Source: Actinomadura oligospora ATCC 43269 (GTDB lineage Bacteria; Actinomycetota; Actinomycetes; Streptosporangiales; Streptosporangiaceae). Taken from it: 64,000 nt of DNA. Of the stretch, positions 9,003 to 16,465 are shown one piece after another. Both the position numbers and the translations under genes were made by a program. Location of the stretch: contig NZ_JADG01000008.1 in the NCBI RefSeq assembly GCF_000518265.1, forward strand, positions 469,484-533,483, in the 5' to 3' direction. The first letter of the stretch is position 1. Each line of letters opens with the position of its first letter. The notes below the pieces were generated by a model. The model saw only the letters and a list, made by a program, of their open reading frames with translations, ran no database searches and was not told the origin of the DNA.

Positions 9003-10318
9003 GAGGCGTCCCCGGAGGACGTCCCGGTGATCAGGGCGAGGAGCTCGGCGGCCCTCGGGTCCTCCCGCATCGGGAGGAGCAGGCGCGTGGCGAGCGCCGG
9101 GTCGAACCCGGACGGCCTGAGCGCGCAGCGGGCGCGTTCGAGGTCGGCCTCGGCGGACGGCGCGCCCGTCTTGAACGCGTCGTGGGTGAAGTCGCTCTCG
9201 TACCGGTCCGGACGGTCCTGGGCGAGGAACAGACGGACGTCGCCGGGGTCCTGGTCGTCGAGGATGTCCAGCGCCCAGACGGCGTGGTTCCGGCTGGTGG
9301 AGAACTTCAGGCCGTCCAGCCGGTAGAACTCGTTGACCGCGAGCCCGCGCAGGACGCCCGGCTTCACACCCGCCGCCGCGAACACGGCCGGGATCAGCAC
9401 GCTGTAGTAGAAGGTGTTGTCGACGCCGTGGAAGTGCCACAGCTCGTCCACGCCGTTCCATGCCTCGACGCAGTCGGCGAGCGTGTGGACGGATGGGTCC
9501 AGGGCCTTTGCGATCTTGTAGAGGTAGCCGAAGGCCATCTCGACCCACACGTCGAGGCGCAGGCCGTCGAGGTGCACGTCCAGCTCGATGCCCCAGTCCG
9601 ACGGGTAGGCGACGGGGACGGCGGGCAGGCCGTCGGCGAGCAGCCGCCGGACGAGGTCGGTCACGCGCGGGTGCGTTTCGGCCATGGCCCACGTGCGCGT
9701 CAGCGCGTCGCGGTGGTCCTCCAGGCGCAGCACCGGGACGCGCGCGGTGAACTCCTCCGGGACGGCGTCGCAGCAGGTCGAACGCGCGTCGCGGAGCGTC
9801 CCGGACGTGTTGTAGGCCATGCACGCCTCGCACGCGCCGCCCGCCGCGCCCGCGCCGCACGTCCCGCAGAGGCCGGCGACGTAGGCGTGGTGCATCGTCC
9901 GGCCGCAGTCCGGGCAGCGGTGCAGGACGGTCTCCTCGGCGTTCTCCCCGGCGTCCGCGAACAGCTCCGCGACGTGCCGCCGCACGGCGTCGCGGTAGTC
10001 GGCGTCCTCGGCGGGGTCGAGGAAGACGTCGTACTCGACGCGGGCCTTCGCGAGCGCCGTCCGGATCTGGCCGGAGTAGTCGCGCAGGGTCTCGTCCACC
10101 GGACGGCCGAGCGCCTCGGCCTTGGCCAGGACGTAGTTCTGGTGCCCGTCCAGGCCGGTCATGGTCAGCACGTCGGCGCCGGCCGCGCGCAGCGCCCGCG
10201 CCGCGATGTCGGCCGCGACGTACGGCCCGCTCAGGTGCCCGACGTGCAGGGGGCCGTTCGGCGTGGGCGGGGGAGTCGTGACGACGATCTTCCCTCGGCG
10301 GGTCGTCGGCCCGGTCAT
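8999..10318 (-). CDS. Methionyl-tRNA-synthetase-like enzyme (hydrazine synthetase MetRS module)
   Basis: A 439-residue class I aminoacyl-tRNA-synthetase fold. The HIGH motif is HVGH (residues 25-28) and the KMSKS motif is KFSTS (338-342). A Cys-rich zinc knuckle lies at C135, C138, C151, C154, C163 and C166. The protein ends about 100 residues after KFSTS, so the anticodon-binding domain of housekeeping MetRS is largely missing. In Spb40 and Tri28 this module uses ATP to join an amino acid as an ester to an N-hydroxy-lysine before the cupin rearranges it to a hydrazine. Here it is a separate gene, with ATGA overlaps on both sides. It is therefore probably not a translation enzyme. Confidence 0.88.
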   Translation of the reverse strand: MTGPTTRRGKIVVTTPPPTPNGPLHVGHLSGPYVAADIAARALRAAGADVLTMTGLDGHQNYVLAKAEALGRPVDETLRDYSGQIRTALAKARVEYDVFLDPAEDADYRDAVRRHVAELFADAGENAEETVLHRCPDCGRTMHHAYVAGLCGTCGAGAAGGACEACMAYNTSGTLRDARSTCCDAVPEEFTARVPVLRLEDHRDALTRTWAMAETHPRVTDLVRRLLADGLPAVPVAYPSDWGIELDVHLDGLRLDVWVEMAFGYLYKIAKALDPSVHTLADCVEAWNGVDELWHFHGVDNTFYYSVLIPAVFAAAGVKPGVLRGLAVNEFYRLDGLKFSTSRNHAVWALDILDDQDPGDVRLFLAQDRPDRYESDFTHDAFKTGAPSAEADLERARCALRPSGFDPALATRLLLPMREDPRAAELLALITGTSSGDAS

Positions 10319-10665
10319 TCGGCGGCCTCCTCGGGCGACCAGTAGATGCTCAGCAGCACCAGCGGCTCGCTGTCCGAGCGGTTGTGGATCACGTGCGGCT
10401 CCCGGCTGGGCAGCAGGATCGCCGAGCCCTGCTCGGCCTCGGTCCGCTCCCCGGACGCAGGCGCCTCGTAGTCGGCGTGACCGGACGCCACCACGGAGAG
10501 CTCCACCTCCGGGTGCTGGTCGCGGTCGCTGGACCCGCCCGGCGGGATCACGCACCACATGGCGTCGAACGGCAGCTCGCGATCGGCCGCGTACTGCGTC
10601 CACCGGCCGATGCGGATTCCGTATTCCTCGGTCAACCGGGCCGAGGAATATTGCAACTTCTCCAT
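10315..10665 (-). CDS. Cupin-domain protein (hydrazine synthetase cupin module)
   Basis: A 116-residue single cupin. Motif 1 is G43...D49-Q-H51-x3-E55-x6-G62 and motif 2 is G80-x5-P86...H91-x3-N95, close to the classical cupin consensus with Asp in place of the first His. H63 and H94 are further possible metal ligands. The ATG at 10665 follows GGGAG at good spacing. It is the first gene of the operon and overlaps the MetRS-like gene by ATGA. In fused hydrazine synthetases the N-terminal zinc cupin rearranges the amino-acyl ester to the N-N bonded product; the same order here supports that role. Confidence 0.88.
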   Translation of the reverse strand: MEKLQYSSARLTEEYGIRIGRWTQYAADRELPFDAMWCVIPPGGSSDRDQHPEVELSVVASGHADYEAPASGERTEAEQGSAILLPSREPHVIHNRSDSEPLVLLSIYWSPEEAAE

Positions 10666-10685
10666 GCGATCTCCCGTCGAACGGC

Positions 10686-10754
10686 ACCGAATCGGGGCGG
10701 GCGCCGCGGAACCGAATCGAGGCGGTCGCCACAGACCGAATCGAGGCGGCCGCC
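10686..10754. repeat. Three 20-bp direct repeats upstream of the cupin operon
   Basis: Copies start at 10686, 10711 and 10735 (periods 25 and 24). They share the pattern accgaatcg[a/g]ggcgg[n]cgcc. The second half is itself close to palindromic; the third copy holds a perfect GGCGGCCGCC. They lie 21-89 bases upstream of the cupin start codon, in the divergent control region, and are probably binding sites for a cluster regulator. Which protein binds is unknown; the LuxR-type gene at 13.8 kb is a candidate. Confidence 0.6.
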
Positions 10755-10988
10755 CCGGAAGGGATTCTGACCCGGATAAGCCGCTTTCCCGGTGGCAGGA
10801 AGTTGACAGGAGCCCTTGTGTGGTCGGCGTTCGGGGATTCCCGCCCGAGCTGAACTGCCGCCATTCGCTTTCCGTGATCCCGGCATTGCGAACCGCGACG
10901 GAAAGGGAACATTGACGATCTTGTGAGCGCCGGGAGACCATGCGGCGCAGTGCCCGGCGAGAGGCAGCGGAGTCGCCGAGGACGCGTC

Positions 10989-11024
10989 GTTCATGATCAA
11001 GTTCGTGATCGAGTTGATGATCGA
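10989..11024 (+). repeat. Three 12-bp tandem repeats before the ATP-grasp gene
   Basis: The units gttcatgatcaa, gttcgtgatcga and gttgatgatcga follow each other directly, ending 18 bases before the ATP-grasp ATG. Each holds a TGATC core. They could be a regulator-binding array or part of the 5' leader. A 25-codon reading frame (10993-11070, starting MIKFVIEL) runs through them and into the start of the ligase gene in another frame; I see no independent support that it is translated. Confidence 0.45.
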
Positions 11025-11042
11025 GTCGAAGGGGACCCTGGA

Positions 11043-12410
11043 ATGGATGTCCGTCCGCACCTGGCACTGATCGCCACCGGCATGCAGGCGTGGCGCGAGT
11101 ACCTCGTCGAGTCGATCGCGCGGGAGTACAGGATCCACCTGTTCGCCAAGGCCGAGCCGTCCTGGGAGCTCGCCTACGTGGACGGCGTGACCGTGGTGAA
11201 CACGCTGGAGCCCGACCTCGCGATCGCCGCCGCCCGCGCCGTCCACGACACCGACCCGTTCGACGGCGTCCTCTGCTGGGACGAGGCCCGGATCTGGCCC
11301 ACCGCCTGCGTCGCCGAGGCGCTCGGGCTGCCCGGAGTGTCCCCGGAGGTGGTCGAGCGCTGCCGCGACAAGCACCTGTCCCGCACCGCGCTCGCCGCCG
11401 CGGGCGTCCCGCAGCCCGCGTCCGTCGCGGTCGCCTCGTTCGAGGAGGCCAGGCGGGAGGCCGACCGGATCGGCTACCCCGTCGTGGTGAAGCCGCGCGC
11501 GCTCGCCGCGAGCGTCGCGGTGATCGTGGTCGAGTCCGCCGACCTGCTCGAGGACGCCTACGAGCGGGTGCGCGGCACGACGCTGCCGGAGGTCGAGGAG
11601 TACGAGTACGGCGTGCTCGTCGAGGAGTGCCTGCGCGGCGAGGAGCTCAGCATCGACTCGGCCGTGTTCGGCGGGAAGGTCGTCCCGCTGTACCTGGCGC
11701 ACAAGCGCAAGGGCTACGAGCCGTTCTGCGAGGAGATCGGGCACGACCTGGTCGCCGACGACCCGCTGCTCGGCGACCCCGCGCTGCTCAAGGTCATCGA
11801 GGACACGCACGCCGCGCTCGGCTTCCACACCGGCATGACCCACACCGAGGTCTTCCTCACCGAGACCGGTCCCCGGGTCGTCGAGCTGAACGGCCGGCTC
11901 GGCGGCGACTTCATCCCCTACCTGGGCGGACGCATCACCGGCATCGACGCCGGCCTCGCCGCCGCGGCCGTCGCCGTCGGCCGGACGCCCGCCGTGGAGC
12001 GCACCCGGACCGGCGCCGCCTCCGTCGAGTTCTTCTACCCCGAGGTCGCCACGGTGTTCGGCGCGCTCCGCGTGGACGAGTCGCTCCTGCACCCGGCCAC
12101 CGACAAGGTCGTCCCCATCGCGCAGCCCGGTGAGCTGGTCGAACGCGCCGAGGACGGGTACATGTGGGCGCGCTACGCCGCCGCCCTCGCGATCGCGGAC
12201 ACCGCGGGGGAGTGCCGCGAGGCGCTGGACGCGGCGGCCAAGGCGATCACGCTGGAGCCCGCGCCGCCCGGCACCGCGTCGGTCCCGGCGGGGCCCGCGA
12301 TGTCCGGCCCGCCGTCCGAGCCGACCCCGATGGCGTCCTGGCGTCCCTCCGCGGAGTCCGCCGAGGCCGAGGCCGGTGCCGGTGCCGATGCCGCCGGGAG
12401 CGCCGGGTGA
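11043..12410 (+). CDS. ATP-grasp ligase
   Basis: A 455-residue ATP-grasp enzyme of the carboxylate-amine ligase type. The N-terminal pre-ATP-grasp domain runs to about residue 105. The ATP-binding core has YPVVVKPRALAASVAV, the strand EYGVLVEECLRGEELSID and the metal-binding VVELNGRLGGDFIPYL (E and N of the Mg site). About 45 C-terminal residues are Pro/Ala/Glu-rich and probably disordered. Such enzymes activate a carboxylate as acyl phosphate and join it to an amine or similar nucleophile. It is divergent from the hydrazine operon and its stop overlaps the MFS start, so it probably couples the hydrazino acid to another building block. GAAGGGGA upstream is a weak ribosome-binding site. Confidence 0.88.
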   Translation: MDVRPHLALIATGMQAWREYLVESIAREYRIHLFAKAEPSWELAYVDGVTVVNTLEPDLAIAAARAVHDTDPFDGVLCWDEARIWPTACVAEALGLPGVSPEVVERCRDKHLSRTALAAAGVPQPASVAVASFEEARREADRIGYPVVVKPRALAASVAVIVVESADLLEDAYERVRGTTLPEVEEYEYGVLVEECLRGEELSIDSAVFGGKVVPLYLAHKRKGYEPFCEEIGHDLVADDPLLGDPALLKVIEDTHAALGFHTGMTHTEVFLTETGPRVVELNGRLGGDFIPYLGGRITGIDAGLAAAAVAVGRTPAVERTRTGAASVEFFYPEVATVFGALRVDESLLHPATDKVVPIAQPGELVERAEDGYMWARYAAALAIADTAGECREALDAAAKAITLEPAPPGTASVPAGPAMSGPPSEPTPMASWRPSAESAEAEAGAGADAAGSAG

Positions 12411-13738
12411 GTTCCGACGGCGCGCGATCGGCGGGCGTCTGGGAGACCTGGCGGGAGGCGCCGGTCCCGGTCCGCGCGGTCATCGTCGGGCTGCTCGTCA
12501 ACCGGCTCGGTACGTTCGTGCAGGTCTTCCTCGTCCTGTACCTGACGCACCGGGGCTTCTCGAACACCGACGCCGGGATCGGGCTCGGCGTGTACGGGGC
12601 CGGGACGGTGCTCGGGCTGCTGGTCGGCGGCGGCCTCACCGACCGGATCGGCAGCCGCCGGACGATCGTGCTGTCGATGGCCGGATCGGCCGTCCTCACG
12701 CTCGCCGTCCTGTACGCGTCGCAGTTCTGGGCGATCCTCGCCGCGCTGGCGCTGCTCGGCGCGTTCGCGCAGGTCTACCGCCCGGCCTCGGCGAACCTGC
12801 TCGCCGAGATGGTGCCGGACGAGCGGCAGGTCATGGTGTTCGCGATGCTGCGGCTCGCGCAGAACGTCGGCGCGACCGTCGCGCCGCTGTTCGGGTCGCT
12901 GCTGCTCGCCGCGTCCTACTCGCTGCTGTTCTGGGGCGAGGCGATCGCGGCGCTGGTCTACGCGGTGATCGCCTACATGACGCTGCCCGGCGGACGCCCG
13001 TCCAAGGCCGGGGACGCCGCGGAGGAGGACGCGCCGCGGGACGCCGCGCACGAGCCGTCCGGCGGTTACCGGGCGGTGCTCGCGGACGGCCGCTACCTGC
13101 TGTTCCTGCTCGCCTTCCTGCTGAACTCGCTCATCTACGTCCAGTACCTCGCGGTGCTCCCGCTGTCGGTCAGGGCGGCCGGGCATCCGACCTTCGTGTA
13201 CGGCGCGCTCGTCGCGCTGAACGGCTTCATCGTGATCGCGTGCGAGCTGCCGCTGACGAAGAAGACGCAGAACTGGCCCGCGCGGGCCGTCGGCGTGGCC
13301 GGGCTCGCGCTGCTCGCGGGCGGCCTCGCGCTGTACTGGGTGCCGCTCGGCATCGCCGCGCTCGTCCTCGCCACGGTCGTGTGGTCGCTCGGCGAGATCG
13401 TCGGCGGCCCGACCATGTTCGCCTACCCGGCCAAGGCCGCCCCGGAGCGCCTGCGCGGCCGGTACCTGGGATCCGCGCACGCCATGTTCGGCCTGGGCTC
13501 GGCGCTCGGCCCGGTGCTCGGCGTCGAGCTGTGGCACGCCGTCGGGCGGCCCGTCTGGCTGTACTGCGGCGCGATCGGGCTGGTCGCCGTCCTCGCCGCC
13601 CGCGCCGGAATCGTCGAAAAATCAACAACCTTTGTCCCGGCTGACAACAAACCTTCACCGAGCCATTCAGGAAACGAAAACACCGCTGTTATGAATACGC
13701 GCGGTGACGTTCCGGTCGCGGCAGAGGACAATGCATAG
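12407..13738 (+). CDS. MFS transporter, probable exporter of the cluster product
   Basis: A 443-residue major facilitator superfamily protein with about 12 helices. The cytoplasmic loop 2-3 signature GGGLTDRIGSRRT and a central hydrophilic loop (around residues 200-225) are visible. The GTG start overlaps the ATP-grasp stop (GTGA), which indicates co-translation and suggests export of, or self-resistance to, the cluster product. The last ~40 codons (from about 13618) are clearly more AT-rich than the rest, and could hide a promoter for the next gene. Confidence 0.88.
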   Translation: MSSDGARSAGVWETWREAPVPVRAVIVGLLVNRLGTFVQVFLVLYLTHRGFSNTDAGIGLGVYGAGTVLGLLVGGGLTDRIGSRRTIVLSMAGSAVLTLAVLYASQFWAILAALALLGAFAQVYRPASANLLAEMVPDERQVMVFAMLRLAQNVGATVAPLFGSLLLAASYSLLFWGEAIAALVYAVIAYMTLPGGRPSKAGDAAEEDAPRDAAHEPSGGYRAVLADGRYLLFLLAFLLNSLIYVQYLAVLPLSVRAAGHPTFVYGALVALNGFIVIACELPLTKKTQNWPARAVGVAGLALLAGGLALYWVPLGIAALVLATVVWSLGEIVGGPTMFAYPAKAAPERLRGRYLGSAHAMFGLGSALGPVLGVELWHAVGRPVWLYCGAIGLVAVLAARAGIVEKSTTFVPADNKPSPSHSGNENTAVMNTRGDVPVAAEDNA

Positions 13739-13790
13739 AGAAGTGAGCGTCCGTAGCCAAAACGGGCGGAAAGTGTGTCTTATTGAGGGC

Positions 13791-14474
13791 ATGGCAACCC
13801 CCCCACCGCACCACGTGGCCGAGGCGCCCCCAGGCGCCGAGGCCGGGACGCCCGGCTCCGGCGTCCCGCTCGACTGCCGGGTCGAATTCTTCGCGGCCCG
13901 GCCCACCGGACCGCCCGACGGCGTCTCCGCGCGCCGCGACCTGGCGCTGCTGGACGGCGGCATCCGGGTCCGGCTCCTCTATCCGCACTCCGTCCGGAAC
14001 GATCCCGCCTTCCTCGGCTACGCGACGATGCTCAGCGAGGCCGGGGGAGAGATCCGCACCGTCGACCGGCTGCCCGCCCCGGTCACCGTCCTCGACCGCT
14101 CGGTCGCCCTGCTCCCGGTCGGCCCGCCGGACTCCGAGCCGGTCGAGATCACCGCCGCGCCGGTGGTGGACCAGCTGCTCTGGACCCTCGCCTACACCTG
14201 GGACCACGGCTGGCGCTGCCCCGACGCCGGCGAACCCGAGGAACTGCGCACGGCGATCCTGTGCATGCTCGCCAACGGCGACAAGGACGAGACGATCGCG
14301 CGCCGGCTCGGCATGTCCGTCCGCACCTGCCGCCGCCACGTCGCGTCCATCATGGCCGACCTCAACGCCGCCAGCCGCTTCCAGGCGGGACTGCTCGCCG
14401 CCCGGGGCGGACTCCTCGGACCCCCTCCGGAAATCGGGCCCCCGCCGGAAATCGGGCCCCCTCCCGAAACCTGA
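13791..14474 (+). CDS. LuxR-type helix-turn-helix regulator
   Basis: A 227-residue protein. The N-terminal part (LALLDGGIRVRLLYPHSVRND ... EIRTVDRLPAPVTVLDRSVALLP) matches the TrmB/PLD-like sensor half found in many actinomycete LuxR-type regulators. The C-terminal HTH (ILCMLANGDKDETIARRLGM, then SVRTCRRHVASIM) is NarL/LuxR-like. The C-terminus ends in three copies of GPPPEI/T. There is no receiver domain. I chose the ATG at 13791; in-frame ATGs at 13704 and 13731 overlap the MFS gene. Position suggests it controls the biosynthetic cluster. Confidence 0.75.
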   Translation: MATPPPHHVAEAPPGAEAGTPGSGVPLDCRVEFFAARPTGPPDGVSARRDLALLDGGIRVRLLYPHSVRNDPAFLGYATMLSEAGGEIRTVDRLPAPVTVLDRSVALLPVGPPDSEPVEITAAPVVDQLLWTLAYTWDHGWRCPDAGEPEELRTAILCMLANGDKDETIARRLGMSVRTCRRHVASIMADLNAASRFQAGLLAARGGLLGPPPEIGPPPEIGPPPET

Positions 14475-14746
14475 CCGTCCGCCGGGGACGCCGTCTTGGC
14501 CGGTGTCCCCGCCTGAGACCGGACGCCGGGACCGCGCCCGCGCTCACGGATCCCGCCCGTGAGAGTCCCGCCCGTCCGGCCGCGTCTGACGGTGGCCGCC
14601 CCGTTGCCTCGTGGCCTCTGTCCCACTCCCTGCCCACCGTTCGAGGGGCGCCCGCCGGAACCGACGTTCCGGCGGGCGCTTCGTCCTTCCCGGAACGTCC
14701 CGTATCGGTACGATCTGCGGGGCGGTTTCCCGAGACTGGAGGCGGA

Positions 14747-16408
14747 GTGCCGGACACGACGGCCGCGCGGGCCGGGGACCCGGGCACGGTGGGCCCCTAC
14801 CGGCTGGAACGTCGACTCGGCACCGGCGGGCAGGGGACGGTCCACGTCGCGCTCGGTCCCGGCGGGCAGCGCGTGGCGATCAAACTGCTGCACCCGCACC
14901 TGGTCGCCGACGAGCGGGCGCGCGGACGGTTCCTCGGCGAGGTCGAGATCGCCAAGCGCGTCGCGCCGTTCTGCACCGCGCCGGTGCTCGACAGCGGCAT
15001 CGCCCCCGGCGTCGAGGGCGACCGTCCCTACATCGTCAGCGAGTTCGTGGACGGCCCGTCCCTCCACGCGTCCGTCCGGACGACCGGCCCGCGCTCCGGG
15101 GCCGCGCTGCACCGCCTCGCCGTCAACACCGCGTCCGCGCTCGCCGCGATCCACGAGGCCGGGGTCGTGCACCGCGACTTCAAGCCCGGCAACGTCCTGC
15201 TCGGCCCGGACGGCCCGGTCGTCATCGACTTCGGCATCGCCCGCGCCCTGGACCTCAGCCAGTCCCTCACCACCAGCCAGGCCGTCGGCAGCCCCGCCTA
15301 CATGGCCCCCGAGCAGATCGCGAACAAGGAGATCGGCGCCGCCGCCGACCTGTTCGCCTGGGCCGCCACCCTGCTCTTCGCCGCCACCGGCCGCCGCGCG
15401 TTCGGCGGCGACTCCATCCCGGCCGTCATGCACGCGATCCTGCACGACGAACCCGACCTCCCGGATCTGGACGAGCAGCTCAGCGACCTCGTCCGCGCCT
15501 GCCTCGCCAAGGACCCCGCCGACCGTCCCACCGCCGTCGCCGTCCTCGACGCGCTCCGCGGCCCGTCCTCCCGCGCCACGCCCGTCGCCGCCCCGGTCCC
15601 TGCGCCTGCCGTTCCGGACGAGCCGTCCACGCCGGACGAGCCGTCCGTGCCCGCTCGCACGATGTCGGACGACCCGTCCGCGCCTGGTCGTACGGTGCAA
15701 GACGAGTCGCCGGCGCCCGCTCGCACGGTGCAGGACGAGGCGTCCACCCCAAGTCGCACGGTGCAGGACGATCCGTCCTCGCCCGCCCGTGCCGCCCTGG
15801 ACGCGTCGTCGTCCCAGCAGGCCGCCCTCTCCCCGGGCGGCGATGCGGACGGGAAGGCGCCGGGCCGGTCGCGCCGCCGGGTCGTCCTGCTGACGGCGGC
15901 GGTCGCCGCCCTGGTCCTCGCGGCCTCGGGTGCGGCCTACATGGCCGGGACGGCCGGAGATCCGGGCGGCCCACGCGCCGCGTCGGGACCGACGCCGCTC
16001 GCCAGCGGGGCGACGACCGCGCCCACGCCGTCGAGCGCGCCGTCGTCGGGGAAGCCGGCGAAGAAACCGTCGAGCGGGTCGTCCGCGTCGAACGGCCCGG
16101 TGAATTCGTCCGGCCCGTCGGGGAACCGTCCGACCCAGCCGTCCGGTAAGAGCAGCCGTCCTCCGAAGAGCGGCGGTGGCGGATCCAAGCCCGGCAACGG
16201 TACGAAAACGCTCGGGACCGTTGGCAAGGCGGATATGGACCGCTACTGCAACGCGAAGGGCCAGGCATATTCGATGCAGCAGGGCGGCCACTACTACTGT
16301 GCCGTGCCCAGCTCCATCCCGGTCACCTGGACCGACGTCTGTAAATGGCGCAACCCAGGTCGCTCACCCGTCTTCGCCGACGGCACCACCTGCAAGACGA
16401 CCTCCTGA
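14747..16408 (+). CDS. Transmembrane Ser/Thr protein kinase
   Basis: A 553-residue eukaryotic-type kinase. The catalytic domain (about 15-275) has the glycine loop GTGGQGTV, the ATP lysine in VAIKLL, the catalytic loop HRDFKPGNVLL, DFG in VIDFGIARA and APE in YMAPEQI. A Pro/Ser/Thr-rich juxtamembrane region contains five 11-residue repeats (type DDPSAPGRTVQ). One membrane helix near 382-402 leads to a Ser/Pro/Gly-rich linker and a small C-terminal extracellular domain with four cysteines and no PASTA repeats, a possible ligand sensor. GGAGGCGGA precedes the GTG start. The 270 bases before it hold no gene I can support. Confidence 0.9.
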   Translation: MPDTTAARAGDPGTVGPYRLERRLGTGGQGTVHVALGPGGQRVAIKLLHPHLVADERARGRFLGEVEIAKRVAPFCTAPVLDSGIAPGVEGDRPYIVSEFVDGPSLHASVRTTGPRSGAALHRLAVNTASALAAIHEAGVVHRDFKPGNVLLGPDGPVVIDFGIARALDLSQSLTTSQAVGSPAYMAPEQIANKEIGAAADLFAWAATLLFAATGRRAFGGDSIPAVMHAILHDEPDLPDLDEQLSDLVRACLAKDPADRPTAVAVLDALRGPSSRATPVAAPVPAPAVPDEPSTPDEPSVPARTMSDDPSAPGRTVQDESPAPARTVQDEASTPSRTVQDDPSSPARAALDASSSQQAALSPGGDADGKAPGRSRRRVVLLTAAVAALVLAASGAAYMAGTAGDPGGPRAASGPTPLASGATTAPTPSSAPSSGKPAKKPSSGSSASNGPVNSSGPSGNRPTQPSGKSSRPPKSGGGGSKPGNGTKTLGTVGKADMDRYCNAKGQAYSMQQGGHYYCAVPSSIPVTWTDVCKWRNPGRSPVFADGTTCKTTS

Positions 16409-16415
16409 TCCCGAA

Positions 16416-16458
16416 ACGGGAGAACGCCCTCACGACACCGTCGCGAGGGCGTTCCCGT
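16416..16458. terminator. Bidirectional hairpin terminator
   Basis: GAACGCCCTC and GAGGGCGTTC form a perfect 10-bp stem around a 13-nt loop, extended by ACGG/CCGT outside a 2-nt bulge. It lies between the converging kinase and collagenase genes and likely serves both. Confidence 0.7.
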
Positions 16459-16465
16459 CGGTTTC

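Noticed and set aside
8999..10318. Housekeeping methionyl-tRNA synthetase (metG)
   Set aside because: It lacks most of the anticodon-binding domain and sits in a coupled biosynthetic operon behind a cupin gene.
10993..11070. A 25-codon leader or precursor peptide (starting MIKFVIEL) overlapping the ATP-grasp start
   Set aside because: There is no clear ribosome-binding site and the sequence is explained by the 12-bp tandem repeats; an ATP-grasp RiPP precursor would be expected to be a separate, longer gene. Conservation in relatives would be needed to revive it.
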